This document shows positions 12,941 through 23,112 of a stretch of 64,000 bases of DNA, piece after piece. Origin of the DNA: Metellina segmentata (lineage: Eukaryota > Arthropoda > Arachnida > Araneae > Tetragnathidae). Under the pieces are notes generated by a model. That model was not told where the DNA came from and ran no database searches. It was given only the letters and a program-made list of their open reading frames with translations. The first letter of the stretch is position 1. Every line of letters starts with the position of its first letter. The translations under genes and the position numbers were made by a program. The stretch covers positions 55,010,944 to 55,074,943 of the forward strand of contig OX375877.1 in assembly GCA_947359465.1 (NCBI GenBank). Direction: 5' to 3'.

Positions 12941-13143
12941 TGTTATATTTGTACATATTAACGATTATCATTGTATATTTGTGTTTACTCATTCATTTTC
13001 AATTTTTTTTAACACATTCTATTGTTACGAAAATGTGCGTATTTTTCTTAAATTTGTGTTTTTTTATATTTTCAATGTATATAATCCTCTATTATGACTG
13101 TATATCGTTCCTCGGTATCCCTCTTTCACTGGGGGGGATACTC

Positions 13144-13395
13144 TGTGGAGAGTACGAATTGATATTCGTTGTTCTTGTCAGAAGCAGACGATTCGCGTAA
13201 TATCGCTCTCTTTCTCTCTCGGCGCAAGTTTATAATGCGCATGCGCGAAGCATTGCGAACGGAGCGCGTATCAATATTCTTACTTCTTAACTTTTCCCTT
13301 TCGGTTGTGTTCGTCTTGTGTCTCTTTTCGTCTTGTGGAATAAATTATTGTGTTCTAATTTATGTTGTATTAATTGCACACCAACAAACACCACA
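13144..13395 (+). repeat. Gypsy P 3' LTR
   Basis: A 252-bp LTR starting TGTGGAGAGT and ending ACCACA (TG...CA). It follows a purine-rich run (CTGGGGGGGATAC) that can serve as the polypurine tract. It contains AATAAATT about 54 bp from the end. Confidence 0.8.
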
Positions 13396-13398
13396 ACA

Positions 13399-13757
13399 TC
13401 ACCTAGTGAAATTCCAGTAAGTAGACGTTTGATACTTTTTTCTTCGCTTTCTTGAAAAGTATTTAAAAGTCTTTCCTTTGCTGCAGAATACTTGTCACTT
13501 CGACCACTTCGGATTATGTCCCAGATGTTTTCAACCACTTTAGGTTCCATCTGTGCAACCAGGTAATTGAATTTCGTTTCCTCTGTCACAATATTCGCGA
13601 TAGAAAACTGGGCTTCCACTTGATAAAACCAAATTTCAGGTTTTTCTTCCCAAAATGGAGGAATTTTGATGCTTACACGATTTGTTTCCAGGTTCAAATC
13701 AGTTTTGTCAACTTTTGTATCCATGCTTCCTTTTTGGTCGGTATCGGTATCGACCAT
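13399..13757 (-). pseudogene. Gypsy Q gag, first part
   Basis: The minus-strand frame starts at 13757 (MVDTDTDQKG) and contains VSIKIPPFWEEKPEIWFYQ and NYLVAQMEPKVVENIWDII, typical of gypsy gag N-termini. It stays open to LLTGISLGD, where the LTR of P interrupts it. The annotated frame then runs on into LTR sequence, which is not part of the gene. Confidence 0.8.
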
Positions 13758-13808
13758 TTTTGCTCGTTCTGCTGATTCAGAAAATATTGTTATTCCGGGT
13801 CACCAATT

Positions 13809-13961
13809 TGTAGCTCTCTTAGAGTTACAAGACAAGAGATGAAAACAAGCAATTCTTCCAAGTAATAATATTTATTACAGCATGCAAAGAACGAACATAT
13901 TGACTACAACAGAACTGCTGCTCAACTGCTTTTTTAAATCAGAATCATAAGCAGAACAACA
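13809..13961 (-). repeat. Gypsy Q 5' LTR
   Basis: On the minus strand it starts TGTTGTTCTGC and ends GAGCTACA. An AATAAA lies inside, and the primer-site-like TGGTGACCCGG follows three bases after its end. Only one LTR of Q is present. Confidence 0.65.
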
Positions 13962-14059
13962 ATCTTTCGTTTTGCAAGAATTTATATTCTTTTTAATTGG
14001 TATTGCCAGGTTTTGATGTAGAGCCTTTAAGAATTAAGAAAGATTATACTTAGCATTCA

Positions 14060-15185
14060 TAGATGCTTCTAAGTTATATTGACCGCTACAATGATTTGGA
14101 ATCTCAGATTCGAGCACTTTCAACACTCGGTGTAACTACTGAGAATTGCGCTACCATGCGTTATCCATTAGTCTTGCATGCCCGCAGACTTACTCAAGGC
14201 TTGGCAAAGCAGCTCTGATTGCTCTCATGGATATGAACCTGAAATCTGAAAGCAGGCTTGATGACTTGATATCCTATTTAAAATACGAAGTTGAGTCAGA
14301 AGAACGAATAAATTTAGCTATGTCTGGTTTGTTGTTGTTGTTTCTCATGCCTACACTGGCAGACCAGAGGAGTGCCAGGCCCGTCGAAGACGCCAAGAGG
14401 CGAGGGGATGCGCCTTCCATGTTATTGAGCCCCATTGGGAGGAAGTCCGACTTTACTCGCCATACATGACACATCCGTTTTACAGGAAGGTCCCTTTCAT
14501 ACATCCATTCACTCACACATATCGTAATTTAGATTCCAATCAGAGGCCGATAACCCATTGATCAGGTACCTCCAGAGGTATTGATTTGGTATGGGAACGT
14601 GGGGGACTTTGTGACCACGACCTATTTAACGTGCCCCAGTCACCATTAGTGAACACGACGGTCTTTAGCCAGGTCGAAACGCCGATCTCGCAATAATCGG
14701 AATTGCAGGCTCCGCCGAGGACAGAACCCACAACCCTTCTGATGCGAGCCCGACGCTCTATTGACTGAGCTACCGCGGCTCTATGTCTGGTTTTGGACTT
14801 AAAACTGAATCCAATAGTAGGAAAAGGGTCTTCCCTCTGTAACGGAGAATGGAGTATCTACAGCAGTTGAGTTATTAACCACCTGTTCTTTGAATTCTAA
14901 AAACTGTATATTCTGTGATCGACAACATGAAAGCTCCAACTCTTTCAATGCGCGAAAAATGAGCTTAGTTAAAAAAACAGCAGCTGTTAAAGTGAAAGCT
15001 TCTGGCTTTAAATGTTTAAAAAAAAGGGCCATCGCAGTAAAATGTGTAGAAATTTTGTGAAATGCATTATTTGTAGCAAAAATCATGTTATAATGTGTCC
15101 ATAACTGCCTTTCAATAAAAAAATTTGTCCTCAGCTTTATACAGAGATAAAGGAAAATTACCAAGAACAGGAAAAATCTCTTAAT
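14060..15185 (+). pseudogene. BEL/Pao gag remnant, split by SINE-1
   Basis: Before the SINE the sequence reads NRYNDLESQIRALSTLGV and later SESRLDDLISYLKYEVESEE. After it the reading continues FGLKTESNSRK and then a CCHC-like knuckle (CIFCDRQHESSN) whose last cysteine is replaced. Frames shift several times. Confidence 0.7.
14331..14780 (-). repeat. SINE-1 copy A (tRNA-derived SINE)
   Basis: On the minus strand it starts GAGCCGCGGTAGCTCAGTCA (polymerase III A box), with a B-box-like GGTTCTGTCC about 50 bp later, and ends in a (AAC)n tail. It is flanked by a 12-bp duplication, TATGTCTGGTTT, at 14319-14330 and 14782-14793. It lies within the BEL/Pao gag remnant. Confidence 0.9.
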
Positions 15186-15512
15186 TTGGCTGGTTTATCT
15201 CTCTGTCCTAAGATATTTTTACAAACCTTGAAGTTAAATTTTAAAGGACCGCGTTCTTCATGTGTTCGGATGCTGATCGATACGGGGTCTCAAAAGTCTT
15301 ATATTCTGAAGAGTACTGCTTCCAAAATGCATCTAGAACCTTTACGACAGGAAGTAATCACTCGCTCACTTTTTGGTGGTAAAATTACTAACCCACGGAA
15401 ACATGATTGTTTTAAAGTCAACTTTGGGAAACTAGACGGCAGATACCTGTGCAATTTTGATGTTCTCGTTCAACCCGTCATTTCCGATACCATTTCCTCT
15501 GTGAAGTCTTGA
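15186..15512 (+). pseudogene. BEL/Pao aspartic protease remnant
   Basis: About 108 residues are open and contain MLIDTGSQKSYIL, the retropepsin active-site loop in its BEL/Pao form (D-T-G-S). The frame ends at a stop (15510-15512), and related sequence resumes at 15537. Confidence 0.8.
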
Positions 15513-15536
15513 CCGTAGATTGAAGAATTTAATTCA

Positions 15537-17700
15537 ATGAATATTTCAATAACTGATGATGAAGAGAATCTAGGACCAATCGAAATCTCAATCGGTGCTG
15601 ATGTTGCTAGAAAACTGTTGACTGGATTGCGAAGAGTTATTTTATGTCAATTAGTTGCCATTGAAACTGAAATAGGTTGGACTTTGATGGGAAAGTCTCC
15701 TTTAGAGACTTATGAAAATTCAGCAATGGTAGTAACATCAATGTTTGTAAAAGAAACTAAAATCACTGATATATGGAGTCTAGACGTTATTGGCATAACT
15801 AACGCTGTTTCAAAAAGGTTCAAAAAAGATATAGAGTTTCAAATCAAGGCTGGATTTGAACAAACTATTTCAATCAATGAAGAAGGGCGTTATGAGGTTT
15901 GTCTACCCTAGTTAGATGGTTATTGTCACCTTCCCACATTACAAAACTTGGCGTTAAAAAAAACTGGAGTCGACTGGAAAACTGGAACAACTCGAAAGCT
16001 TCACTGTGAATATTTGTTCGATAGGTATGATAAAGTTCTGACAGAATGGCAAGAACTAGGAGTAATTGAAGAGGTATCTACAGATGAAGCGATTGACTAT
16101 GGACATTACTTACCACGCAGGCCCGTAGTAAAAGAAAATAGTAGTATAAAAGTGCGCCCTGTGTTCGATGCTTGTGCAAGAGAAAAGTTTCAACTATTTT
16201 CAACCACTGTCTTGAATCTGGCCCAAATTGGATAGAGCTTATTCCCTCGATTTTTCTCAGATTTCGGGAACACAGATATGGAGTTATTTCAGATATTTAG
16301 TAAGCTTTTCTGCAGATTAGTATAAAACCTGAAGACAGAGAATATCTTGGATTCTTGTGGTGGAGTCATGAAGATGAGAACAAATTAAAGATTCTCCGCC
16401 ATTCACGCGTTGTTTTTGGAATGAAAAGCAGCCCTTTTATCCTTGGATTTATTCTTGACTACCATTTGAAAATATATTTGAAAACTCCCATCTACAACAA
16501 GCAATTAGTTATGAAACTCCTCAATAGTTTTTATGTGGATAATGTCATCACGAGTGTTGACAGAAAGAAGTTAATATAATTTATTAAAGAGTCTACAGCT
16601 GTATTTTCAGAAGGAAAATTCAATCAGAGACTGGCAATATTCAGGTGATTAACAATCAGATGCGGTTTCCCCAGTATTAGGATTGTCTTGGAATCGATCC
16701 AAAGACACTTTGACTGTTAATTTTAACAGGCTGAAGAACTATTAATTAAAGAGAACCATATACTCTGTAGCTAATAATCGATCTGTTCGATCCAATTTGA
16801 TTGATCTGCCCAGTTTCCTTATTTCCCAAGCTCTTGTTACAAAAAATGTGGAAAAGTGAAATATCTTGGGATATGGAAATCGATTCAACAAAAGAGGAAT
16901 CAACAAAAGAGGAATTTTTACGCTGGTATCGAGATATTTTCCTCTTAAGAGAAGTGTTCATTCCTAGGTGGTTTCATGCTCATGCAAATGACAAGGAATT
17001 GATTGGCATTGAGGATAGAAACCATAGATGAAATGCACGTGCAATTTTTGGCTGCAAAATCAAGAGTAGTTCCTGTAAAATCGATCACAATTCCACGTGC
17101 GGAGTTGTTAGCTGCAACGGTTAGAGCAAGACTGTGTTCTTCAGTTCTAGAAGGAATTTAATGGAAAAATATGGAGTTACACTTTTGGACGGATTCTTCC
17201 ACAGTGTTAGCATGGATAGAAAGGGATCAACCATGGACTGTTTTAGTCAACAACCGTGTTTAGGAAATACGAAAGGTGACCAATCCTGAAAGTTAGAGAC
17301 ACATTCCTGGCTGTGTTAACCCCTCAGACCTACCGTCAAGAGGATGCTCTGCTAAGCAATTCCTAGAGTAGATGGTGGAAGGGTCCTACTTGGCTTAAAG
17401 CATCTCCGTCAGAGTGGCATTCTTCCACAGTAGTCTACAATGATGAATCTATCTTAAAAGAAAAAAACTGACGGGACTGAAAAAAAAGCAGTAATAGGAT
17501 AATATGATGTTTGATGACTCTTACAACAAATTGCAAATGGCTTGAATCACCGAAGGAAGTAGAGAATAATTTTCGTAAATTTCACAGGAGATCGATGATA
17601 TTTTAGATACTTTTCGAATTGCGCATGTTATCTTGGATGCAAAGATTTATCGACAATTTGAAGAAGCCTAAACTTTTGAGGAATTTCGGAGAATTAACAA
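15537..17700 (+). pseudogene. BEL/Pao reverse transcriptase and RNase H remnant
   Basis: Broken frames carry YGHYLPRRPVVKENS and KVRPVFDACAREK (15948-16235), then VVFGMKSSPFILGF and SFYVDNVIT (16355-16579), where the usual YVDD box reads YVDN. Further on are FLRWYRDIFLL and IPRWFHA (16801-17031), and near 17173 the RNase H motif WTDSSTVLAWIERDQP. Multiple stops make it non-functional. It is cut by the Tc1 element at 17795. Confidence 0.8.
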
Positions 17701-17794
17701 CTGAAGAATTTTTATTAAAACTGAAGAATTTATTTAAAGTTTGTACAGGAAGAGTCTTTTAATCCTGATAACAATAAGCTAACTACATTAAATA

Positions 17795-18980
17795 TACTGC
17801 TGTTTGTAAAAATGCAACACCGTGAAGGAGTCATCAGAATTAAATGAAATTTAATACACAAACGGCTTGTATTTGTACAAATAAATTAATAAATTTTCAA
17901 AGCAAAAAAAACAATATTAAATGTCCGAAATCAGTATTTGGTGTAGCCACCACGCGCTGCAATAAGTGCTGCTATACGACGTGGCATGGAGTGACAAATG
18001 TTGAATGTCTGCTTGTAGAAGATAATTCCATATTGTTTGTATGTGCACCGAAAGCTCGTCTTTTGAAGCTGTAGAACGCGAATCACGAGCGAGACGCCGA
18101 CCAACCAGATCCCACACCTGCTCAATAGACGACATATCCGGTGATTAAGCAGGCCAAGAAAGAAGTTGCATGTGTTGGGCTGAAAAGAAGTCTCGAACAT
18201 TCCTTGCAACATGTGGGCGTGCATTATCCTGTTCAAAGATAGCTCCAGGGATGCCTTGAAGGAAGGGAACGACTTCGGGCTCTAGCACTTCACGGACGTA
18301 CCTGTTGCTATTCAGATAACCCTCAATTCGTAGCAGCTGAGATCGTCCATGATACGAAATCGCACCTCCGACCATAACTCCGGATGTTCGGCCACTATGG
18401 CGTTCGATAACGCACTCTGGAAGGCAGCGTTCACCGGCATAGCGTCTAACACGAATGCGACCATCATGGTTCCGCAAATTAAAGCGGGATTCGTCAGAAA
18501 AGACAACTTGTTGCCAATCAGCCCGCCAGGTTCTGTGCTCATGAGCTCTGTGCTCGACGCAGCCGTCGATGGTTTGGCGTGAGGGGGATCCAGTATAATG
18601 GAATCCTTGCACGCAGTCCGCGGTGCAGCAGACGTCGGCGAATTGACGAAGCCGACATTAAAACACCTGTAGCAGTAGACCAAAGTGCTGTCAACTGCCT
18701 GTAGGAAGCTGTACGGTCATTCACCGCCATATGGACTAGGGGTCTATCATCGCGCTGACGTCACCTTCCATCGTCCATTCCCAGTTTTTCGAGTTGTCCG
18801 GTGCTCGTCGTCCACTGCTTCCAAACTCGCATCACTGGTGTGGCGCTGCTCACACCACGTCTGCGTGGTGGCTCTGAAACTTTACTACTTTGCATAAGAT
18901 TCTATAATTGACATTTGCTGCAAATTTCATTTCATTCGGATGATTCCTTCATGGTGTTGCATTTTTTACAAACAGCAGTG
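17795..18980 (-). mobile_element. Tc1-like element in BEL/Pao
   Basis: Terminal inverted repeats of about 60 bp start TACTGCTGTTTGTAAAAATG on the left and, reversed, CACTGCTGTTTGTAAAAAAT on the right. A TA dinucleotide flanks each end (17793-17794 and 18981-18982). The 1186-bp length suits a full-length Tc1 element. The transposase lies on the minus strand and is disrupted. Confidence 0.85.
17920..18760 (-). pseudogene. Tc1-like transposase, disrupted
   Basis: The N-terminal helix-turn-helix part (TASYRQLTALWSTATGV) and the catalytic part are in different frames. The DDE signature is visible as VFSDESRFNL, EQDNARPHVARNV and SPDMSSIEQVWDLVGRR, with an in-frame stop just before SPD. Frameshifts and the stop indicate an inactive copy. 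Confidence 0.85.
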
Positions 18981-18984
18981 TATG

Positions 18985-20420
18985 TACAAGGATGAGTCGG
19001 GAATTTTGCGAGTAAAGAGTAAGACCTATAGGGAAGATTCGAAAATTTTCAGAAATCCTATTGTTATTGCCTTCAGAACACATTGTATTTAGAAGACTTA
19101 TCATGACAGAACATCGGAAAAATTCCCATGCTGGGTCTCAGATGCTGTTGAATATTGAAGAGAAAATTTTTGGATAGTGAATGCTCGAAAAACGATCATA
19201 TCTGTTATATCAAAGTGTGTGGTCTGTAAAAGACGTAGAAAAAACAGCTTAGAAGTGCTCCAACGGCTCCCGTATCAAAAAATAGAGCCAGATATGCAGA
19301 TGTGTTTAAAAGCACAGGTTTCGACTTAGCAGGACCTTTCTATCTGAAAGGAGGTGTCAAAGCTTGGATTCGCCTGTTCACTTCTGCTGTGTACCGTGCA
19401 GTGCATTTTTAACTGTTGTCTTCTCTCTCGACTGAAACATTTTTACTGAGTTTTCGATGGTTCATTTCAAGACTTGGTAGACCATTAGTAGTCTATTGTG
19501 ACAATGGGACCAATTTCCTTGGAGCCTCCAATTTACTGAAGTCAGTTGACTGGAATCAAATTGTACAATATACAATATACAATACGCAATATACAATATA
19601 GTACTGTAAAAAAAATTAAATGGAAGTTCGAGCCGCGGTAGCTCAGTCAGTAGAGCGTCGGGCTCGCATCAGAAGGGTTGTGGGTTCTGTCCTCGGCGGA
19701 GCCTACAATTCTGATGATTGCGAGATCGGCGCTTCGACCTGGCTAAAGACCGTCGTGTTCACTAATGGTGACTGGGGCACTTTAAATAGGTCGTGGTCAC
19801 AATGTCCCCCATGTTCCCATACCAAATCAATACCTCTGGGGGTACCTGATCAGGGGGTTATCGGCCTCTGATTGGAATCTAAATTACGATATGTGTGAGT
19901 GAATGGATGTATGAAAGGGACCTTCCTGTAAAACGGATGTGTCATGTATATCGAGCAAAGTCGGACTTCCTCCCAATGGGGCTCAATAACATGGAAGGCG
20001 CACCCCCCTCGCCTCTTGCCGTCTTCGACGGGCCTGGCACTCCTCTGGTCTGCCAGTGTAGGCATAAGAAACAACAAATGGAAGTTCAATCCACCAACTG
20101 CAGCTTGGTAGGGAGGCTTCTGGGAGAGGTAAGCTGGGGCGATGAAAATTATTTTAAGGAAAGTTTTAAGTAAATCTCATCTTTCCTATGAAGAGATGTC
20201 AACTGTTTTGTGTGATGTGGAATCAACTATCAATGTAAGACCTCTGACTTATGTTTCTGAGAATGACAATGAACTTTTTCCTTTGTCTCCTCTGTTCATA
20301 CGAGATATACGACAGACTGGTGAGCCAGATTTCGACAAGGTGTATAAGCATGCTCTGAATAGGAGACTAAAATACCGTCAGAAACTGATGACAGACCTGC
20401 GGAAAAGATTAAGATCCTAG
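18985..20420 (+). pseudogene. BEL/Pao integrase remnant, split by SINE-1
   Basis: After the Tc1 element the reading contains ARYADVFKSTGFDLAGPF-like sequence and, at 19416-19601, FISRLGRPLVVYCDNGTNF, the second catalytic aspartate region of BEL/Pao integrases. SINE-1 copy B then intervenes. The C-terminal part continues to 20420 with EEMSTVLCDVESTINVRPLT. Stops and frameshifts abound. Confidence 0.75.
19630..20075 (+). repeat. SINE-1 copy B
   Basis: Plus-strand copy starting GAGCCGCGGTAGCTCAGTCA and ending in a short AAC tail. A 12-bp duplication, AAATGGAAGTTC, flanks it exactly (19618-19629 and 20076-20087). It is inserted in the BEL/Pao integrase remnant. Confidence 0.92.
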
Positions 20421-20879
20421 TATTTAGGACCACTTATTCAAAAAACAGAATCTTAAATGCGCAGTTGTCCAATTTTGAATGGTGATGTAGTGATTACTAG
20501 AAGTGATAATACCAAACGAGTAGACTGAATTTTGGGTTTAGTTATAGAAATTGTGCCTGGAAAAGAAAACATCACTAGACTGGTACGCTTACAGACCGCT
20601 ACGACACAGTTGTTAAGACCTATTCAAAGACTATCCACTAGAAGTGTCTTCGACGTGGGTAAGTGATCGTCGTCCTCTTACGAACACTGGTGTCCAACCT
20701 ACCCTTACGAAGTAAGAAGGAACTATGACACGTAGTGGACGGAAGATAAAGTACTTAGAAAGTTGGACTTGTTATAGTGACTTTCCGTAACTTTAATTTT
20801 GACTTTTCTGGAACTTTAATGTGAAAAGTGTTAAAACCTTAGGCGTTGAGTTGATTACGATCAGCTCAAGGTGGGAGAA

Positions 20880-21134
20880 TGTTGAATATCGTTTGCAAAA
20901 ACAAAAAGTAAGTAAAACAATTTCCTCTTTCCGACGTGAAGGTGCCACGGGTCCTCCGCTCTGGCAATTGCCTTCTGTTATGTAATCACTCAGAACTTTA
21001 TAATAAGCAGTATGCAATATGTATTACGACGGAATTTATGCTCATATTTTGTGGTCTCCAGCTAACTTGGAAATTGTAAATAGATCCATGTTTAATATGA
21101 ATAAATTCTTATATTAGAACTTTGAGTAACCGGT
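20880..21134 (+). repeat. BEL/Pao 3' LTR (right edge uncertain)
   Basis: Starts TGTTGAATATCG after a purine-rich AAGGTGGGAGAA, which suits a polypurine tract. An AATAAATTC lies at about 21109. The right end is placed near GTGTTGCTCA, but the sequence then passes into SINE-2 pieces, so it may be off by some bases. Confidence 0.55.
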
Positions 21135-22215
21135 GTGTTGCTCACCCGATAGGTGCACTTTAAATCTGCCGTGGCTTCTAATGTCCTCACATTTTTATTA
21201 CGTGGAGGCTCAGGAGGTTTGCTCGTTATCTAAACACGGTTTAAAAGAAACAGGGCGTTGTCTTGGACCTTTTCTACTTTTGTGGCCCCAGGTCGGAAGA
21301 AAAACGGATTAGCAACCGGAAGATTGCGAGTTCGAATCCAACAAACACCGTCGTGTGCATAGGGGCTGGTGCACATTAAACCTGTCGTGGCCTCAAATGT
21401 CCTCACGTTGGCGTAGTGTGGAAATTTGGAGACTGGCGAACCAGCTCAGGTCTTGCTCCGTCATCTGACCGTGGTTCAAAATTACGTATTGTCCTCGAAT
21501 ATTTCCCTGGAGGGATTTATCCAGGACCATCGTGTCGTCATCTGACCGTGGTTTAAAATTACGCGTTGTTGTCCTCGGATCTTTTCCTTAATGGAATGAT
21601 CCCGGACCGTCGTCAATAGCCCATTGTGTTGCTCTAGTACGACGTTAATAAAAATTACCAAATTACCTTACCCGGGCCATCGTGAATATCCTACTGTGTT
21701 GCTGCAGTAAGAAGTTAATTTAAAATACCTACTAACCTACCTTGATATTTCCCTTCGAGACTGATCCCGGACCGTCGCCAATAGCTCATTACCAATCGCC
21801 ACTAGACCCGTTCTGTTGATCAGTAAGACGCTAATCTACAAAACTACTACTTATTTACAAGTTACTAAATAAATAAAGGTAGGTAGGTTGTTAGGTATTT
21901 AATTAACGTCGTACTGGAGCAACATAACGGGCTATTGACGCCGGTCCGGGATCAATCCCCTGAGGGAAAAATCCGAGGATAACACCACAGAATTTTGAAC
22001 CACGGTCTGATGACGAGGCAACGCCTGTGCTGGCACCCAACTCTCCAAACTTCCACACAATCCCAATTTCAGGACTTTCGGACACGACAGATTCAAGGTG
22101 CACCATCAGCCTCTACACCATACGCTTACAAAATACTATACTCTGACTACACACTGAACCACGAACCGTCCTGTCTTGAGGCTAGCACCTCAACCATCAG
22201 ACCGGTTGGTCGGCA
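21135..22215. repeat. SINE-2 cluster, mixed orientation
   Basis: Plus-strand pieces run from 21135 to about 21840, including a tRNA-like head with a good B box (GTTCGAATCC near 21332) and two adjacent copies of the GTCATCTGACCGTGGTT module. A minus-strand copy lies at about 21900-22215. It starts at the tail end with TTAACGTCGTACTGGAG and finishes with head sequence that matches the tRNA-like part. Confidence 0.75.
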
Positions 22216-22983
22216 AAATTAATTAAAGAAATTAATTGCATGTGAGATAAAATTGTGAAGCTTAATCCAATTTACTGCCTCACAAATTATTACAAAGTAT
22301 AGGTTAATTTTGAGTAAACAAAACAAATTGAGTTTAATTGATCGATTATAGTTGATCAATAAAAGTTGAATATGATTTGAATCATATTTTGCTCACACAT
22401 TTCAATAGAAACTGATCAACAGTTTCATTTTTAAAATGGCGTCGAAAGCAGTTGTGCGTGAAGTTGTACAGATAGTAACAGTTTTGGGTTAAAAGAACTA
22501 AATACAATTTTATTTAACATGAGAAGAAATCGTAAGAAACGTCGTTTTAGCAAGAGTTTAGCTTTAGCAAGTATATCAGATGGATCCTGCGAATCATCTC
22601 GTTGTTCTCTGTTGCATGATTCATTTGAAACTGACGACGACCATTGAGTTGTTTGATTTGAGAAGGTGAAAATGCGGGTGATGTTTTTAAGAGTTCCAAT
22701 CGCTTTTGTCTTGTTACAGTTTGAATTTGTTCCTGGCAGATGGTAAGAGGCATATGTTTTCGCATGATAGCGACAGATTTAGCAAATATGTCGACATTAT
22801 CATCCGGCTAATTTTTTAAACCTAAAAACAAAACACAGACGCGTGGCGTGACCAGTTGAAGGCGAATTTGACAATCAACTGAAGTTCATACGTTTCAAGA
22901 CAAGTTTCAACTCTCGTCAACTGGCTCTGAAAGAGCGTCTCAAAGTTATATATAAGGCTTCGTGCCGCTCACATAATTTAGTT
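22216..22983. other. No recognised gene; one small basic ORF
   Basis: A 42-codon frame at 22519-22647 (plus) starts MRRNRKKRRFSKSLALASIS and ends ETDDDH. It is basic then acidic, but has no visible splice sites, homologue or promoter, so I do not call it a gene. A 9-bp palindrome (AATATGATT/AATCATATT) lies at about 22369-22388. Confidence 0.3.
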
Positions 22984-23112
22984 GTGAAATTAAAACAGTC
23001 TAGTATTAATTTCTATCACTCTCAAATTCACCATATGGCCTCACTGACGTATTCGACGCCCTAAACCTAGCGGCTGGACTGACACTGACACAGTCCCGTC
23101 CGGTTTTTTTTC
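22984..23112 (+). repeat. Dispersed repeat X, copy 1
   Basis: Shares with 43711-43845 (reverse) and 53511-53632 the run GTGAAATTAAAACAGT, then ATTCACCATATGGCCTCACTG, TATTC-ACGCC, CTAGCGGC and an ACACAGYCCCGT end next to a T-run. The family is not recognised. Confidence 0.7.

Larger units (their letters stand above)
11202..13395 (+). mobile_element. Ty3/gypsy retrotransposon P, rearranged, inserted in Q
   Basis: It has a truncated 5' LTR (11202-11326), a primer-site region (11329-11340), an inverted gag segment (11328-11633), integrase (11634-12940) and a 3' LTR (13144-13395). The 125 bp shared by the two LTRs look identical by eye, so the insertion or rearrangement is recent. Protease, reverse transcriptase and RNase H are absent. 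It interrupts the gag of Q between codons for SLGD and MKSLGG. Confidence 0.8.
9297..13961 (-). mobile_element. Ty3/gypsy retrotransposon Q, 3'-truncated, split by element P
   Basis: On the minus strand the order is a 5' LTR (13809-13961), a primer-site-like TGGTGACCCGG (13795-13805), gag part 1 (13399-13757), the inserted element P (11202-13395), gag part 2 (10758-11198) and a protease-reverse transcriptase region (9297-10824). RNase H is cut off after its start. Integrase and the 3' LTR are missing, so the low-coordinate end is a truncation that abuts SINE-2. Q itself sits at the left edge of the BEL/Pao element. Confidence 0.8.
14060..21134 (+). mobile_element. BEL/Pao retrotransposon, decayed, with three insertions
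   Basis: Gag, protease, reverse transcriptase, RNase H and integrase homology appear in order on the plus strand and are followed by a 3' LTR. Many stops and frameshifts show it is dead. SINE-1 copies at 14331-14780 and 19630-20075 and a Tc1 element at 17795-18980 interrupt it, each with its target duplication. The 5' end is lost next to gypsy Q. Confidence 0.8.

Noticed and set aside
19630..19720. Apparent tRNA gene (also at 14700-14780 and 25660-25741)
   Set aside because: A and B boxes are present, but they form the head of a repeated 446-bp SINE with target duplications, and no full cloverleaf is convincing.
22519..22647. Small basic ORF (42 codons) as a gene
   Set aside because: No homology, no splice sites and no conserved context. 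Too short to credit on composition alone.
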